From: Deltaproteobacteria bacterium
GTDB taxonomy: Bacteria > Desulfobacterota > Desulfuromonadia > Geobacterales > JAJYBI01
Assembly (NCBI GenBank): GCA_021779095.1
Contig: JAJYBI010000029.1
Coordinates: 1-45,882 of the forward strand
Length of the DNA: 45,882 nucleotides
Direction: 5' to 3'
In this document: positions 8,074 to 17,700 of the stretch, in pieces
How the letters are laid out: each line of letters starts with the position of its first letter
How positions within the stretch are numbered: the first letter of the stretch is position 1
Program-made: the position numbers and the translations under genes
The notes under the pieces: generated by a model
Databases searched by the model: none
What the model was told of the DNA's origin: nothing
Seen by the model: the letters and a program-made list of their open reading frames with translations, nothing else

Positions 8074-9863
8074 TATTCGTCACCCATGTCATATCGGATG
8101 TTGCGCATCATAAGGAATATTTTTTCCGACCTCGACAAACTGCCGCTCCCGGTACTGATGACCGCGCAGATGTTCTGCAATGTTGCATCCTTCCCTGCCG
8201 GTATACGTTTCAGGATATCGCCGAATCCGGGGATACGCTGCATTTCTGCCCGGCCGGCTTCCTTTTTCGCCAACCGGTCACGGTGCCGTACGCCAATGCT
8301 CGGAAAGACGGAATACATGAGGGCGAGGAGTTCTTCCATGCGCGCGTCGTAGGTGTGTTCTTTCAGGACCCGGTTTCTCGCCCTGGCGCTGAGGCGGCGT
8401 CGGTCGCCGTCGTGGTGCAGGTAGTGGTCGATCTTGTCCCGCAGCTCACCCATGCTCGTGAAGGTCTCCATCTCGTCGTCGGCGAACAGCTCGGCCATGT
8501 GGCTGCGCCGGTCAACCAGCTGGAAGGCGTCGCAAGCTGCGATTTCGAAGGTGCGCGGATTGACGAAATCTCCCGCTGGATCGATGCCGAGGTGGTGCGT
8601 CGACGAGTGCAGATTCAGGTTGATGGTGGAGGCGTTGAATATCTTAACGCAGTCCAGTGGGCTGATGCGGGCCGCCTGCCGCTGGATGAACGGGGCAAGG
8701 GGTGGGGTGAGCGGCCAGTCGCTGCCCCAGATCCTGAAGGGGTAATCAATCAGTCCCCGGAAGAAATGCTGGCGGTTGTGATAGCCGGCCCCCACAAACG
8801 AAAGCGGGGAGCCGTATTCCTGTCGTTCGGCATCGTCCAGCTGCAGCGGGAGATGGACCTCCGGAGCCGCGGCCGTCGGGAGGTACGCCTGGTGCCGTAC
8901 ACCGGCTCTTGCCAGTTCCTCGGTGAAGCGACCGTGCTGGATGGCGAAGAAATAACCGTAGTCGGCGGCTAAGGTGCGCCAGTAGGGGAGCAGGCTATAG
9001 TCTTCGACGAACCAGAAGGCGGTGGGGATTCCCATGCTCCGGAACCGCTGCAGGGTCGGGGAGAGGAGGGGGGCCTGGGCGAGGGCCAGGACGAGATCGG
9101 GTTCGCACTCCCGGGCCAGCAGTTCCACTGCGCCGGACAGGTAGGTTTCCAGTCCGTTGAGGGATGTCTGCCGATGCTCAGGCAGCGTGTACCGGTTGCA
9201 GAACTCCATGCCGGCGGCGAACGCCTCGGCGGCGAACGTAACCACCTCGTGCCCCTGTCGGGTCAGGGCGGCGGCGCAGTGGTGCGCCGCCGGCAGCGAT
9301 CCCCCGGCAAGGGGGTTGACGAGGAGGATCTTCAGTCCGCCCTGTCTGATACGGGCGAGTGCGTCGGCAAAATTGGTGATCTCACCGAGACAATCGGGGC
9401 TGGTACGGACGGAAGGCGGATGGGCAACCAGCCGCCCCGCCAGGAGATCTCGATGGGCGCGCCGCAGCTGTCCCGCGGAGAGCCCCACCAGCGGCTGGAA
9501 CCGTTCCAGTACCTGGACCATATCCAGGTTTTGCATGGCCAGGCGGAACAGAGCGACGTCGGGTTCGATGAAGGTTCCCCGAAAGCCCGCTTCCGCAAGT
9601 GCCTTCAGATGGTATCCCAGGCCGAATCCGGCGACTGTGAGCGGGGAGGCGGAATCGCCGCCGAGTTTCTCCACCCATCCCGCCGCCTCGCGAGACGGAT
9701 CGAAGGAAGAATGGAGGTAGATCCCGTCACGCTTGACGGTCAACTCGCCGTTTCTGGCCCGCTCGACGGTAAGCCCCTTCTCATCTCCGGAATTTCGTAG
9801 AAGAGCGACCAGCTCCGGGGTTGTACGCGCCAGTACGTCCAGGTTTCTTTCCCACATCTCCAT
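8073..9863 (-). CDS. Maf-like N-domain / CgeB-like glycosyltransferase
   Basis: A 596-residue two-part protein. Residues about 1-190 carry the pattern LHSSFDPSREAAGWV and VAGFGLGYHLKALA, which I recognise from the N-terminal domain of Maf (motility accessory factor) flagellin glycosyltransferases. Residues about 195-560 form a GT-B enzyme resembling CgeB, with the C-terminal motif VNPRTFEIAACDAFQLVD and then a glycosyl-transfer helix. Its neighbour at 10037-11734 has the same architecture. It probably transfers a sugar to flagellin Ser/Thr or extends the glycan. It has its own sigma-54 promoter at 9929-9944, a leader hairpin, and the ribosome site AAAGGA before the ATG. Confidence 0.75.
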   Translation of the reverse strand: MEMWERNLDVLARTTPELVALLRNSGDEKGLTVERARNGELTVKRDGIYLHSSFDPSREAAGWVEKLGGDSASPLTVAGFGLGYHLKALAEAGFRGTFIEPDVALFRLAMQNLDMVQVLERFQPLVGLSAGQLRRAHRDLLAGRLVAHPPSVRTSPDCLGEITNFADALARIRQGGLKILLVNPLAGGSLPAAHHCAAALTRQGHEVVTFAAEAFAAGMEFCNRYTLPEHRQTSLNGLETYLSGAVELLARECEPDLVLALAQAPLLSPTLQRFRSMGIPTAFWFVEDYSLLPYWRTLAADYGYFFAIQHGRFTEELARAGVRHQAYLPTAAAPEVHLPLQLDDAERQEYGSPLSFVGAGYHNRQHFFRGLIDYPFRIWGSDWPLTPPLAPFIQRQAARISPLDCVKIFNASTINLNLHSSTHHLGIDPAGDFVNPRTFEIAACDAFQLVDRRSHMAELFADDEMETFTSMGELRDKIDHYLHHDGDRRRLSARARNRVLKEHTYDARMEELLALMYSVFPSIGVRHRDRLAKKEAGRAEMQRIPGFGDILKRIPAGKDATLQNICAVISTGSGSLSRSEKIFLMMRNIRYDMGDE

Positions 9864-9877
9864 CGTCGTCCTTTACG

Positions 9878-9904
9878 GGGCGTACCGGCAGCGCCGGTAC
9901 GCCC
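9878..9904 (-). promoter_or_regulatory. Perfect leader hairpin before a glycosyltransferase
   Basis: GGGCGTACCGGC and GCCGGTACGCCC form a perfect 12-bp stem with a 3-base loop. On the - strand it lies in the leader of the gene starting at 9863, ending next to the ribosome site AAAGGA. No T-run follows. It could terminate upstream transcription weakly or affect translation and stability of the message. Confidence 0.5.
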
Positions 9905-9928
9905 GTTTATGGGTACCTGGACTCAATT

Positions 9929-9944
9929 AGCAAGTGGTGTGCCG
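9929..9944 (-). promoter_or_regulatory. Sigma-54 promoter for the 9863 gene
   Basis: On the - strand CGGCACACCACTTGCT matches TGGCACG-N4-TTGCW with correct GG-N10-GC spacing. Two possible activator half-sites, GTCAAAAAT (9995-10003) and GTCAAGAAT (10017-10025), lie upstream, 22 bases apart. Confidence 0.72.
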
Positions 9945-10036
9945 CTCGTTACTGTATTCGTTCGGGTATAAATAGCCGCCGTGCAGCGAGAACCGTCAAA
10001 AATCCGGCTCGGCGCCGTCAAGAATAATGCAACGTT

Positions 10037-11734
10037 TCAGGCATAAAGGTCCGTCATCCTTTGCAGAAGCGCCTGCAAGCGGTGCCGGTAGGTGTGCTGC
10101 CGCAGGACCCGCTCCCGTCCGCGGCGGGCGACGGTGTCACGCGCCGATGGATGTCCCAGGTAGTAGCGGATCAGATCGGGGATCTCGGTCGGATCGCGGT
10201 AGGTGATTATTTCTTTACCGACGGTGAACAGCTCTTCCACTGATTCCTGGTGATCGGTGACCAGGAATCCGCCGCAGGCGGGAACATCGAAGAGCCGCTG
10301 ATTGACGGCGGTTCCCATCTGCAGGTTGGTGGCGTTGAAGTTGACGGTGCAGGCGTTGTAGAAGAACGGGAGTTCCCGGTAGTAGTCGAGGGGGGGGGCG
10401 ATTGAGAACCCGTCGTCCAGGAGGGTATGCCACCCGTTGTCGCCATGGATGACGGGGTGGAACCCGTGCAACCGGGCGATGCAGGACTGGCGGTACAGAA
10501 GGGTCGCCTGCCAGGTCACGGCTGCCTCGAAGTCGAGCCGCTCACGTGGTTCCAGCGCGTCCAGGCACTGACGCAAGGGGGAGGCAAGGTTCGTGAAAAG
10601 CGCTTCTAGGGGCATCCGATCCGCGCTCAGTCGCCGGGCCAGGGATGCCACGGCGCCGTGGAGTGACGGATGGACGACGGAGAGTTTGTCCTTGACCGGT
10701 TTTGTCATGGAGTTGCCGATGAAACCCACGTCCGCCGCCAGGCGTGCCACCTCCGGTGCACGGGAGGGGAGGGGGCGGAACAGTTCGGGATCGGTCCCCA
10801 GTGGCAGGTAGCTGACGTTATCGAACCCGACCCGGCGCATGCTGTCCAGATAGATCGTGTCCCAGACGAAAAGGGCGGTAAACGGGGAGGCGTTTCGTCC
10901 GTACCCCTTCACGATCAGTTCAGGGCTGTCCACGAACCATGAGGCGGCCGGCAGTTCGATGGATTCAAGAAACCGGGTGACGATCCCCTCTTCGTCGAAG
11001 CCCAGGTGGTTGATGGTGAGGCAGAAGTCGGGCCGGAATGTGGCAACGGTACCGGCAAGGCGCGCCAGCAGCGGTCCGATGGGAGTATCGGCGGAAAACT
11101 GCAGTCGCGCGACCTCGCAGCCCGAACGCTCCAGTGCCGTGGCAACTTCCCTGGTCAGGAAATAACCGCTGTCGAAGAGCAGGACCCGTCGCTTTTCATC
11201 CCTGAACTTCCGGTAGCGGAGCCGGGCCGCCAGGTTTACTGAGACGCTTTTCTCCAGCTGCTGCTGCAGCGGGCGGTAGTAATCGGGAAAGGCGCCGGCG
11301 GCGGCGGGGAGGGTGAACAGGGAAAGCGGCGGCATGCCGCCGGATATCTGCCGCTCGGTGATCTCTTGCAGGGCATCATCGGGATTAAACCCGGCGAGAC
11401 AGGTGAGACGTTCTTCGTCGAAATCCACCAGACCAACCTGTCGAGCCAGGGGAACACATTCCGGAAGCGCCTCGACGACGATCATGGTTACAGTGGGAAA
11501 TCGGGCGGCCAGCGCTGCTACATGGTAGCCGAGCCCCAGGCCCAGGACCACGATGATCCCTTCACCGGTGCAGGTACATCGGGCAACGAGGCTCTCAGCT
11601 TCTCGAACTGGGTCGTAGCAGCTGTGGATGAACTTCTCGCATTCATCTTCGGCAATTGCCTTCAGCGTCGCTGCGCCGGTGCGGCTGTCCAACAGCTGCA
11701 GCTTACGGTGTGTGTCAGTGCGCGGGAGATCCAT
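10037..11734 (-). CDS. Second Maf-like N-domain / CgeB-like glycosyltransferase
   Basis: A 565-residue paralogue, in architecture, of the 8073-9863 protein. The N-terminal part carries FIHSCYDPVREAESLV and VVLGLGLGYHVAALA; the remainder is a GT-B glycosyltransferase with the CgeB-like nucleotide-sugar region MGTAVNQRLFDVPACGGFLV and a C-terminal RGRERVLRQHTYRHRL helix. It likely acts on flagellin. No strong ribosome site is visible: the ATG at 11734 is preferred, but the frame also allows TTG at 11749. It follows the 2515-residue gene by about 60 bases and is probably on that transcript. The sequence between this gene and 9863 carries the next promoter. Confidence 0.72.
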   Translation of the reverse strand: MDLPRTDTHRKLQLLDSRTGAATLKAIAEDECEKFIHSCYDPVREAESLVARCTCTGEGIIVVLGLGLGYHVAALAARFPTVTMIVVEALPECVPLARQVGLVDFDEERLTCLAGFNPDDALQEITERQISGGMPPLSLFTLPAAAGAFPDYYRPLQQQLEKSVSVNLAARLRYRKFRDEKRRVLLFDSGYFLTREVATALERSGCEVARLQFSADTPIGPLLARLAGTVATFRPDFCLTINHLGFDEEGIVTRFLESIELPAASWFVDSPELIVKGYGRNASPFTALFVWDTIYLDSMRRVGFDNVSYLPLGTDPELFRPLPSRAPEVARLAADVGFIGNSMTKPVKDKLSVVHPSLHGAVASLARRLSADRMPLEALFTNLASPLRQCLDALEPRERLDFEAAVTWQATLLYRQSCIARLHGFHPVIHGDNGWHTLLDDGFSIAPPLDYYRELPFFYNACTVNFNATNLQMGTAVNQRLFDVPACGGFLVTDHQESVEELFTVGKEIITYRDPTEIPDLIRYYLGHPSARDTVARRGRERVLRQHTYRHRLQALLQRMTDLYA

Positions 11735-11794
11735 GCATATCCGATTCAATTGATGGGGGCACGGCGAGGCGCGACCGGGTTGCTGCCATCCTCG

Positions 11795-14700
11795 TCATGC
11801 CCCGGCCACCATCAGCTCTGCAGTAGTGTGTCCGGTTTCAACCCTGTTGATTTCTTTCAGAAGATCTGCACCTCCATGGTAATCCGGTTCGATGATCAGG
11901 AGACGCTCCAGATTGTCACGCGCCTCATTGAATTTTCCGAGCCGGTACTGGAGACCTGCCAGCGAGAACAGCATATGGCTGTTGGTCGGATGATACATGA
12001 GGTATCCCTGCACATACGGCTCAACCGCAGAGAGGCTCTCGGATTGGTAACCGATCTTCAGAAGTTCATGAAGCGCCGTCAGGTGCTCCGGATCGATGTC
12101 GAGGGCTTTGGTGAACAGTATCAGCGCATCGCAGTTTTCCCCCTGGAGTGCCCGTGTCATCCCCATGCCTGTGAGGACATGGCAGTTGTCTGGCTCAAGC
12201 CGAATGGCCCGGTTGAACCAGGAGGCGGCTTCGTCCGGATTCTCCTGCAGTAGGTGAACGACCCCAAGTCCCATCATCGCCTTGACATCTTTGTCGTTGC
12301 AGGCAAGCGATTCCCTGTAGGTTGCCGCAGCTTCACCGAACCTGCCGAGTTTCGCCAGGCAGTCTCCCTGGCCGGTAAGGAACGACCGGCACCCTTTCTC
12401 TGCAAGTTGTCCGAATACCCCCAGTGCGTCGTCCAGATTCCCGTCGGCCGCGAGCCGCCGCGCGAGCCGCGACAGTTCTTTCTCCTCGATTTTTGACAGG
12501 AGTTCAAAGGCACCTTCGTACCCGGGGGACAGCGCCATCAGGCCGTCGAGCGTATCCCGGGCATCGTCTAACCGGTCGAGGGCATACAACACTCCTGCGT
12601 GAGAGAACAGCATGTCACCGTTGCCGGGGTGATATCTGAGGTACCCCTGCAGATACGGTTCCGCCTCGGCGAGTCGATCAAGTTGGTAACCCGCTTTCAA
12701 AAGCTCGTAGAGCGCCGTCAGATTTTCCGGGTCCGCATCCATGGCCCTTTTGAATAGAACGAATGCCTCATCACCATTTCCCATCCCTGAACGGGCCATC
12801 CCGAGTCCGCACAGTGCCTTTGAGCTGTTTGGATCGAATAGCAGTGCTTTTTCAAAGGCTTCCGCTGCCGAGTGGTACTGTTGCTGCAGCAGTTTCAGGA
12901 CTCCCAGTCCTGCATGGGCGAGGGGGTCACCATCATCGATGCCCAAGGCATCTAGATATGCTTTTTCTGACTCTTCAACCCGTCCCAGGTTGGCGAGGCA
13001 GTCGCCCCGGTGAACGTGCACGGAAACGTCCCCTCGGGAGAGCGCAGCGGTGAACGCCTCCAACGCCTCCTGATAGCGGCGTTCCTGTTTGAGATTGAGA
13101 CCCTCTTGTACCAGCGTCGGGCAGAAAGGGGCGGAAGTCTTGTCGATGAAAGTTTCTGTGTGGTGTTCCTGATATCGGACCCTGTCGACGTCGTGGAGTT
13201 TCAGCCACTCTTCGGCGAATCGAGAACCGATGTGGCGACTCGCCGCATCGCGTTTGTAGCGCGTGATATTCTGCTGAACGATGCCAGTCTCCTCGTTTTC
13301 ACGGCGCCGGTCGTCCTTCCATTGCCGGTACTCCCGGTCGGAAATCTCTTCCTGGCCGTCCGAAGCGACCAGCGTTTCTGGATCAATAACAGCTGCCCTT
13401 CCTGCGGGGAGATGGATACCGATCATCTCGTCTTCCATGTAGGCGTTGTAAAGACCCGACAAGGTTATGCGGCAGCCGTAGTCGTAATCCTCGTCACTGT
13501 ACAGACCGTATTCCTCGCACCAGTAGCCGATCAGATCGGATGTGCGGCGCGGTATGAGAATGCATGCCCCGCCGAGATTGCCGTACGGCTTGATCCTGAT
13601 TTTTTGTCCGGCTATCTCCTGTAACTGAAAGGAACGCGGCTCGAAATTGTAGCCGACGGCGCCCAGGTCGCTGATTTTGTCAACCGCTTCCACCAGTGGT
13701 CTGAGCCATCCCGGTTTCTGGATGACGATGTCGTTGTCGAGTTTCATATAATACGGTGCATCCGGTTCGAGGTGCCATGCGAGGTTGGATGCCTTGGCGA
13801 CGCCGACGTTTTCATCGAGCAGTACCAGGTTTCTGATAATGCCACGTGCATGGAGATCCTTGAGGTAGTCCCGGGTGCCGTCCTGGCTGTTGTTGTCGAC
13901 TACCGTAAGGGCGTAAGGATAGTCGGTGAACCGGATGAGCGCGTCGATGGCCTGACGGGTGAACTCAAGGCGGTTGTAGGTGATCATGCCGATATTGACG
14001 TAGGGGGGGACCGATGCGGCACGTGGCTCGTGGTCCTGTCGGCGAGAAGGCGTATTGTGCTCGCTCAGGGGGCGGGCAGCGGTTCCGGCATGGATCGCTT
14101 TCCTCGCAGTGACATCCCACCGGGAAACGAAGGTCGAATGCACATACAGACGTGACGGATCACGGCGGTAGGCGGAGAGGTTCTGCTCTATCAGACCGCT
14201 CTCCACATTCTGCTTGCGCTGGGCATCCTTCCATTGACGGTAGTGGGGGAAAGTCGATTCCTCGATCCCGTCGGACGCAACGAATGTTTGCATGTCGATA
14301 TGGGCGGCACGCCCCGCAGGAAGGTGGAAGCCCGCCTCTTCATCTTCGAGATACGCGTTCTGTAAGCCAGCGAGCAGTATGCGGCAGCCGTAGTCGAAAT
14401 CCTCTTCCCCGTACAGACCGTAATCCTCGCACCAGTAGCCGAGTCTGTCGAAGGTGCGCCGGGGGATGAGGGTGCAGGCGCCTCCGAGGTTGCCGTGCGG
14501 CTTGATTCTGACCCGAAAACCACCGATGTTTTGTAACGGGTAACTGGTCGGTTCGAAGTTGCAGGCGACGGCGCCGAGTTCGGGCAGGCCGTCGATCGTT
14601 TTCACCATTTCACTGAGCCAGCCGTTATTCTGCATCACGATGTCGTTGTCGAGCTTGAGGTAGTAGCCGGCACCGGGTTCCAGGCTCCATGCCAGGTTCG

Positions 14701-17700
14701 ACGCCTTGGCAACCCCCACGTTTTCGTCGAGAAGCACGAGATTTTTGATGACTCCACGACGATGGAGATCCTGCAGATACTCCCGGGTGCCATCCTGGCT
14801 GTTGTTATCGACGACGGTGATGACATGGGGGTAGTCAACGGTCCGCTCCACGGCATCCAGGCACTGGCGGGTGAAGTCGAGACGGTTGTACGTGATGATG
14901 CAGATGTTGACGAATGGCTGCACGACAGCGCCGGCAGATGTGAGAGGCGTTGTCCCCTCCGACGGGAAATATGTTTTAAGCAATAATTCTGTCTTTTGAG
15001 GTGTGAGCTGGCGTCGGTCTGTGGCAAGTACTTCGTAGATGAATGCCTCGTACCGGTCGCTGTAGGGTTTGTCCGTACCGGTGTAAATGCCCATGTTATA
15101 GGCGGCATAGGGACCGGTCAGCCAGTTGGTGGCATGCTTGAAGTGAAAGCAGAGACCGTTGCGATACAGCATGGTAAAGCGGGAATGGCAGGCCATGATG
15201 GCGGCGTAGGCATCGTCCCACGCCCGCTCGCCGAAGATATACGGCTGGAACAGGTGTCGGTGCGCCTGCCACCAAGCCACCCGACAAACGAAAACATCGT
15301 AACCGTTAACCTCCAGGTATCCGGGAACGAGCGTCCCGTCTGCTTCAATCCGCTCCACTTCGTTGCGCGAGACTGCCACGGTGTCGTAGCCTGCCGTCAT
15401 ATGGCGTTTTATTTCATCGATTAACGATGCGGTCATTATTATGTCGCTGTTTGTAAATACAAACCATTCGATACCGCGTTTGGTGGCCCACGACGCCGCG
15501 ATGTCGAACAGGTCTCTTACGAACGGTTTTCGCTTACCTTCGATCTGAAGTTCCTGGTTGGCACTCCGCTGAATCATTGGAGCGATATGCCAGCCATCCG
15601 GTTCGAGTCGTTCGTCGGGGAAACAGATGTTAAGGGGGGTGATATCTGTGCTGGCAAGGCGCGTTATGCTGGCGATTGATGCGTCCTGGCGGCTGCGTTG
15701 TCCTTCATTAGTGAAGGGGACAAGATTGGTGGCAATGATGAATTTCCCCAATGAGGAGACACCACCTGAGGGGCGATGAATGTCAATCCGATGTGTCCCG
15801 TTGAGTATCGTCCAAGGAAATGATGCGGTGAAGGATTTCCTCTTCCTGTAGACCAAGGTAAAGCCATTTCCGGCTTTGTCATCCCGTTGCTGATAGTCAA
15901 CTAATTCCAGACGATCGTCGAATATCCGTGTCACAAAATCGTTGACGGTTTCAATGTCGAATACGTGGTAGTGACAGTAACCGAACGGAATTCCGTTCGC
16001 TTCTGGTTCAATTTCCGCATTCACGTTCTTCAGATAGTCAGCAACGATATGTGCCCACTCCGTGAGTGGTCGTCCCCTATCGGTTGGTGCAGAATCTCGA
16101 AATGGAATAATCATGAAGAGGTAGCCCCCCTCTCTGATTAATCGGTACCATTCCACGAGTGTCTTTATCATGTCCGGGCAATGTTCGAGGACGTGAGAGG
16201 ACAGGACGAAATCCTCCGAGTCGTCAGGGAGGGGAATATCTTCTGCCGGTGCTACGACATCCAGCGGGGCAACATATCCCGTCAGTTGACGCTGCTCCAT
16301 ATCATATCCATCGAAATGCAGACCGACGTTTCTAGTAATGAGCCCGAACGGGTTGTGAGATGATGCGCCGATTTCCAGTCCCGCTAAGCCGTCCAGCCAT
16401 TTATGGGCCAGTGCGCTTTCAGGAAAAACATTAATGGCTGAAAGGGGGGCTGAATGGGCCCGCGACGCGCTGGAGCAGGCATCTGCAACGATAGTACGGA
16501 CCTGTTCGGATTCAATATACCCATCGTTACGCTTCCAGTTTGGGACGCCGGTTGTAGCAGTCCAGGTGTCGGGATTCTGCATGACAACACGGCACTGCTC
16601 GCCCGGGCAGGAAAGGGTGATGCGGACTGCCTGTTCGAGGACCGACGGAGCAAGATCACGCACGCAGTGGCTGTGCTGATACTTGCATCGCCAGTTGCAA
16701 CCGTAGCACTCCAATGGCAGACAAGCGACCGTGGTCAGTGGAGAATATGGCATGAACCTGCCGAAATGCCCACCACCGAGCAGGACCACATTGGGGGTGT
16801 CTACTGCGCACGCCAGGTGAGCAAGCCCTGTTTCCGCGCAGACCGCCAGCCGGCAACGGCTGATGAGCGCCGCACTCTGGCGGAGAGTGGTCATGCCGCA
16901 GAGGTTCAGCGTCCGAACGCCGATCCGATCCAGATTACGTTGGCTGATGTCGCGGTCGCCTTCGCTCCCGAGGGCGATAACGCTCATGCCATGTTCACGG
17001 CAGACGGGGTCAAGGGCTTCGTCATATCTGCCGTACAGCCTGACGTCGTACTGCGCTCCGGCAAAGAGGACAATTGTCTTTGCCGGATTGAGTCCGTGCT
17101 GGTGGAACAGGTTGGAGGCAAATGAAATATCTTCCTGGGTGACCCAAGCGGTCGTCTTGAGCTCATCCACTTTGATGCCGAGTCCATCCAGAAAATCACG
17201 GTGTCTCGAAAGCTCGTTCTTGCGGGCGCTGCTGCTGGGAAGCACTTCAGAATAGAGTTTGGTATGGCTTTCGTGTAGATCAGCGGTCAGATTGCTGAGA
17301 TCGCCATCGATGACAATACTCTGTTGGGCGCCGCAGCCGAGAGCGAAGTAATCCGTCAGCGGTTCGCGTGAATAGACGGAATTTAGGAGCAGATCGGCGT
17401 TGACCGCCTTGAGATGCGACAGGATTTTCACGCGATACGTTTCGTCGGAGTACGCGCGTTCTTTATTGAACGTTATAATTGATGCTACATCCGGGCATGC
17501 TTCATAGAGTTCGGCAATGTGCTCCTGGCAGAAAACTGTTATCCGCGCACCATCGTAAGCATTTCTGATATGGGGAAGCATGGAGGAGGAAAGGATTGCA
17601 TCGCCGATGGAGTCGGGGCGTAGCCAGATAATTTCCCTGATCTCCCGACGGGTTGCAGACGAGTCCGGAGTGAATTTAGCGATGCAAAATCCGAACTTTT

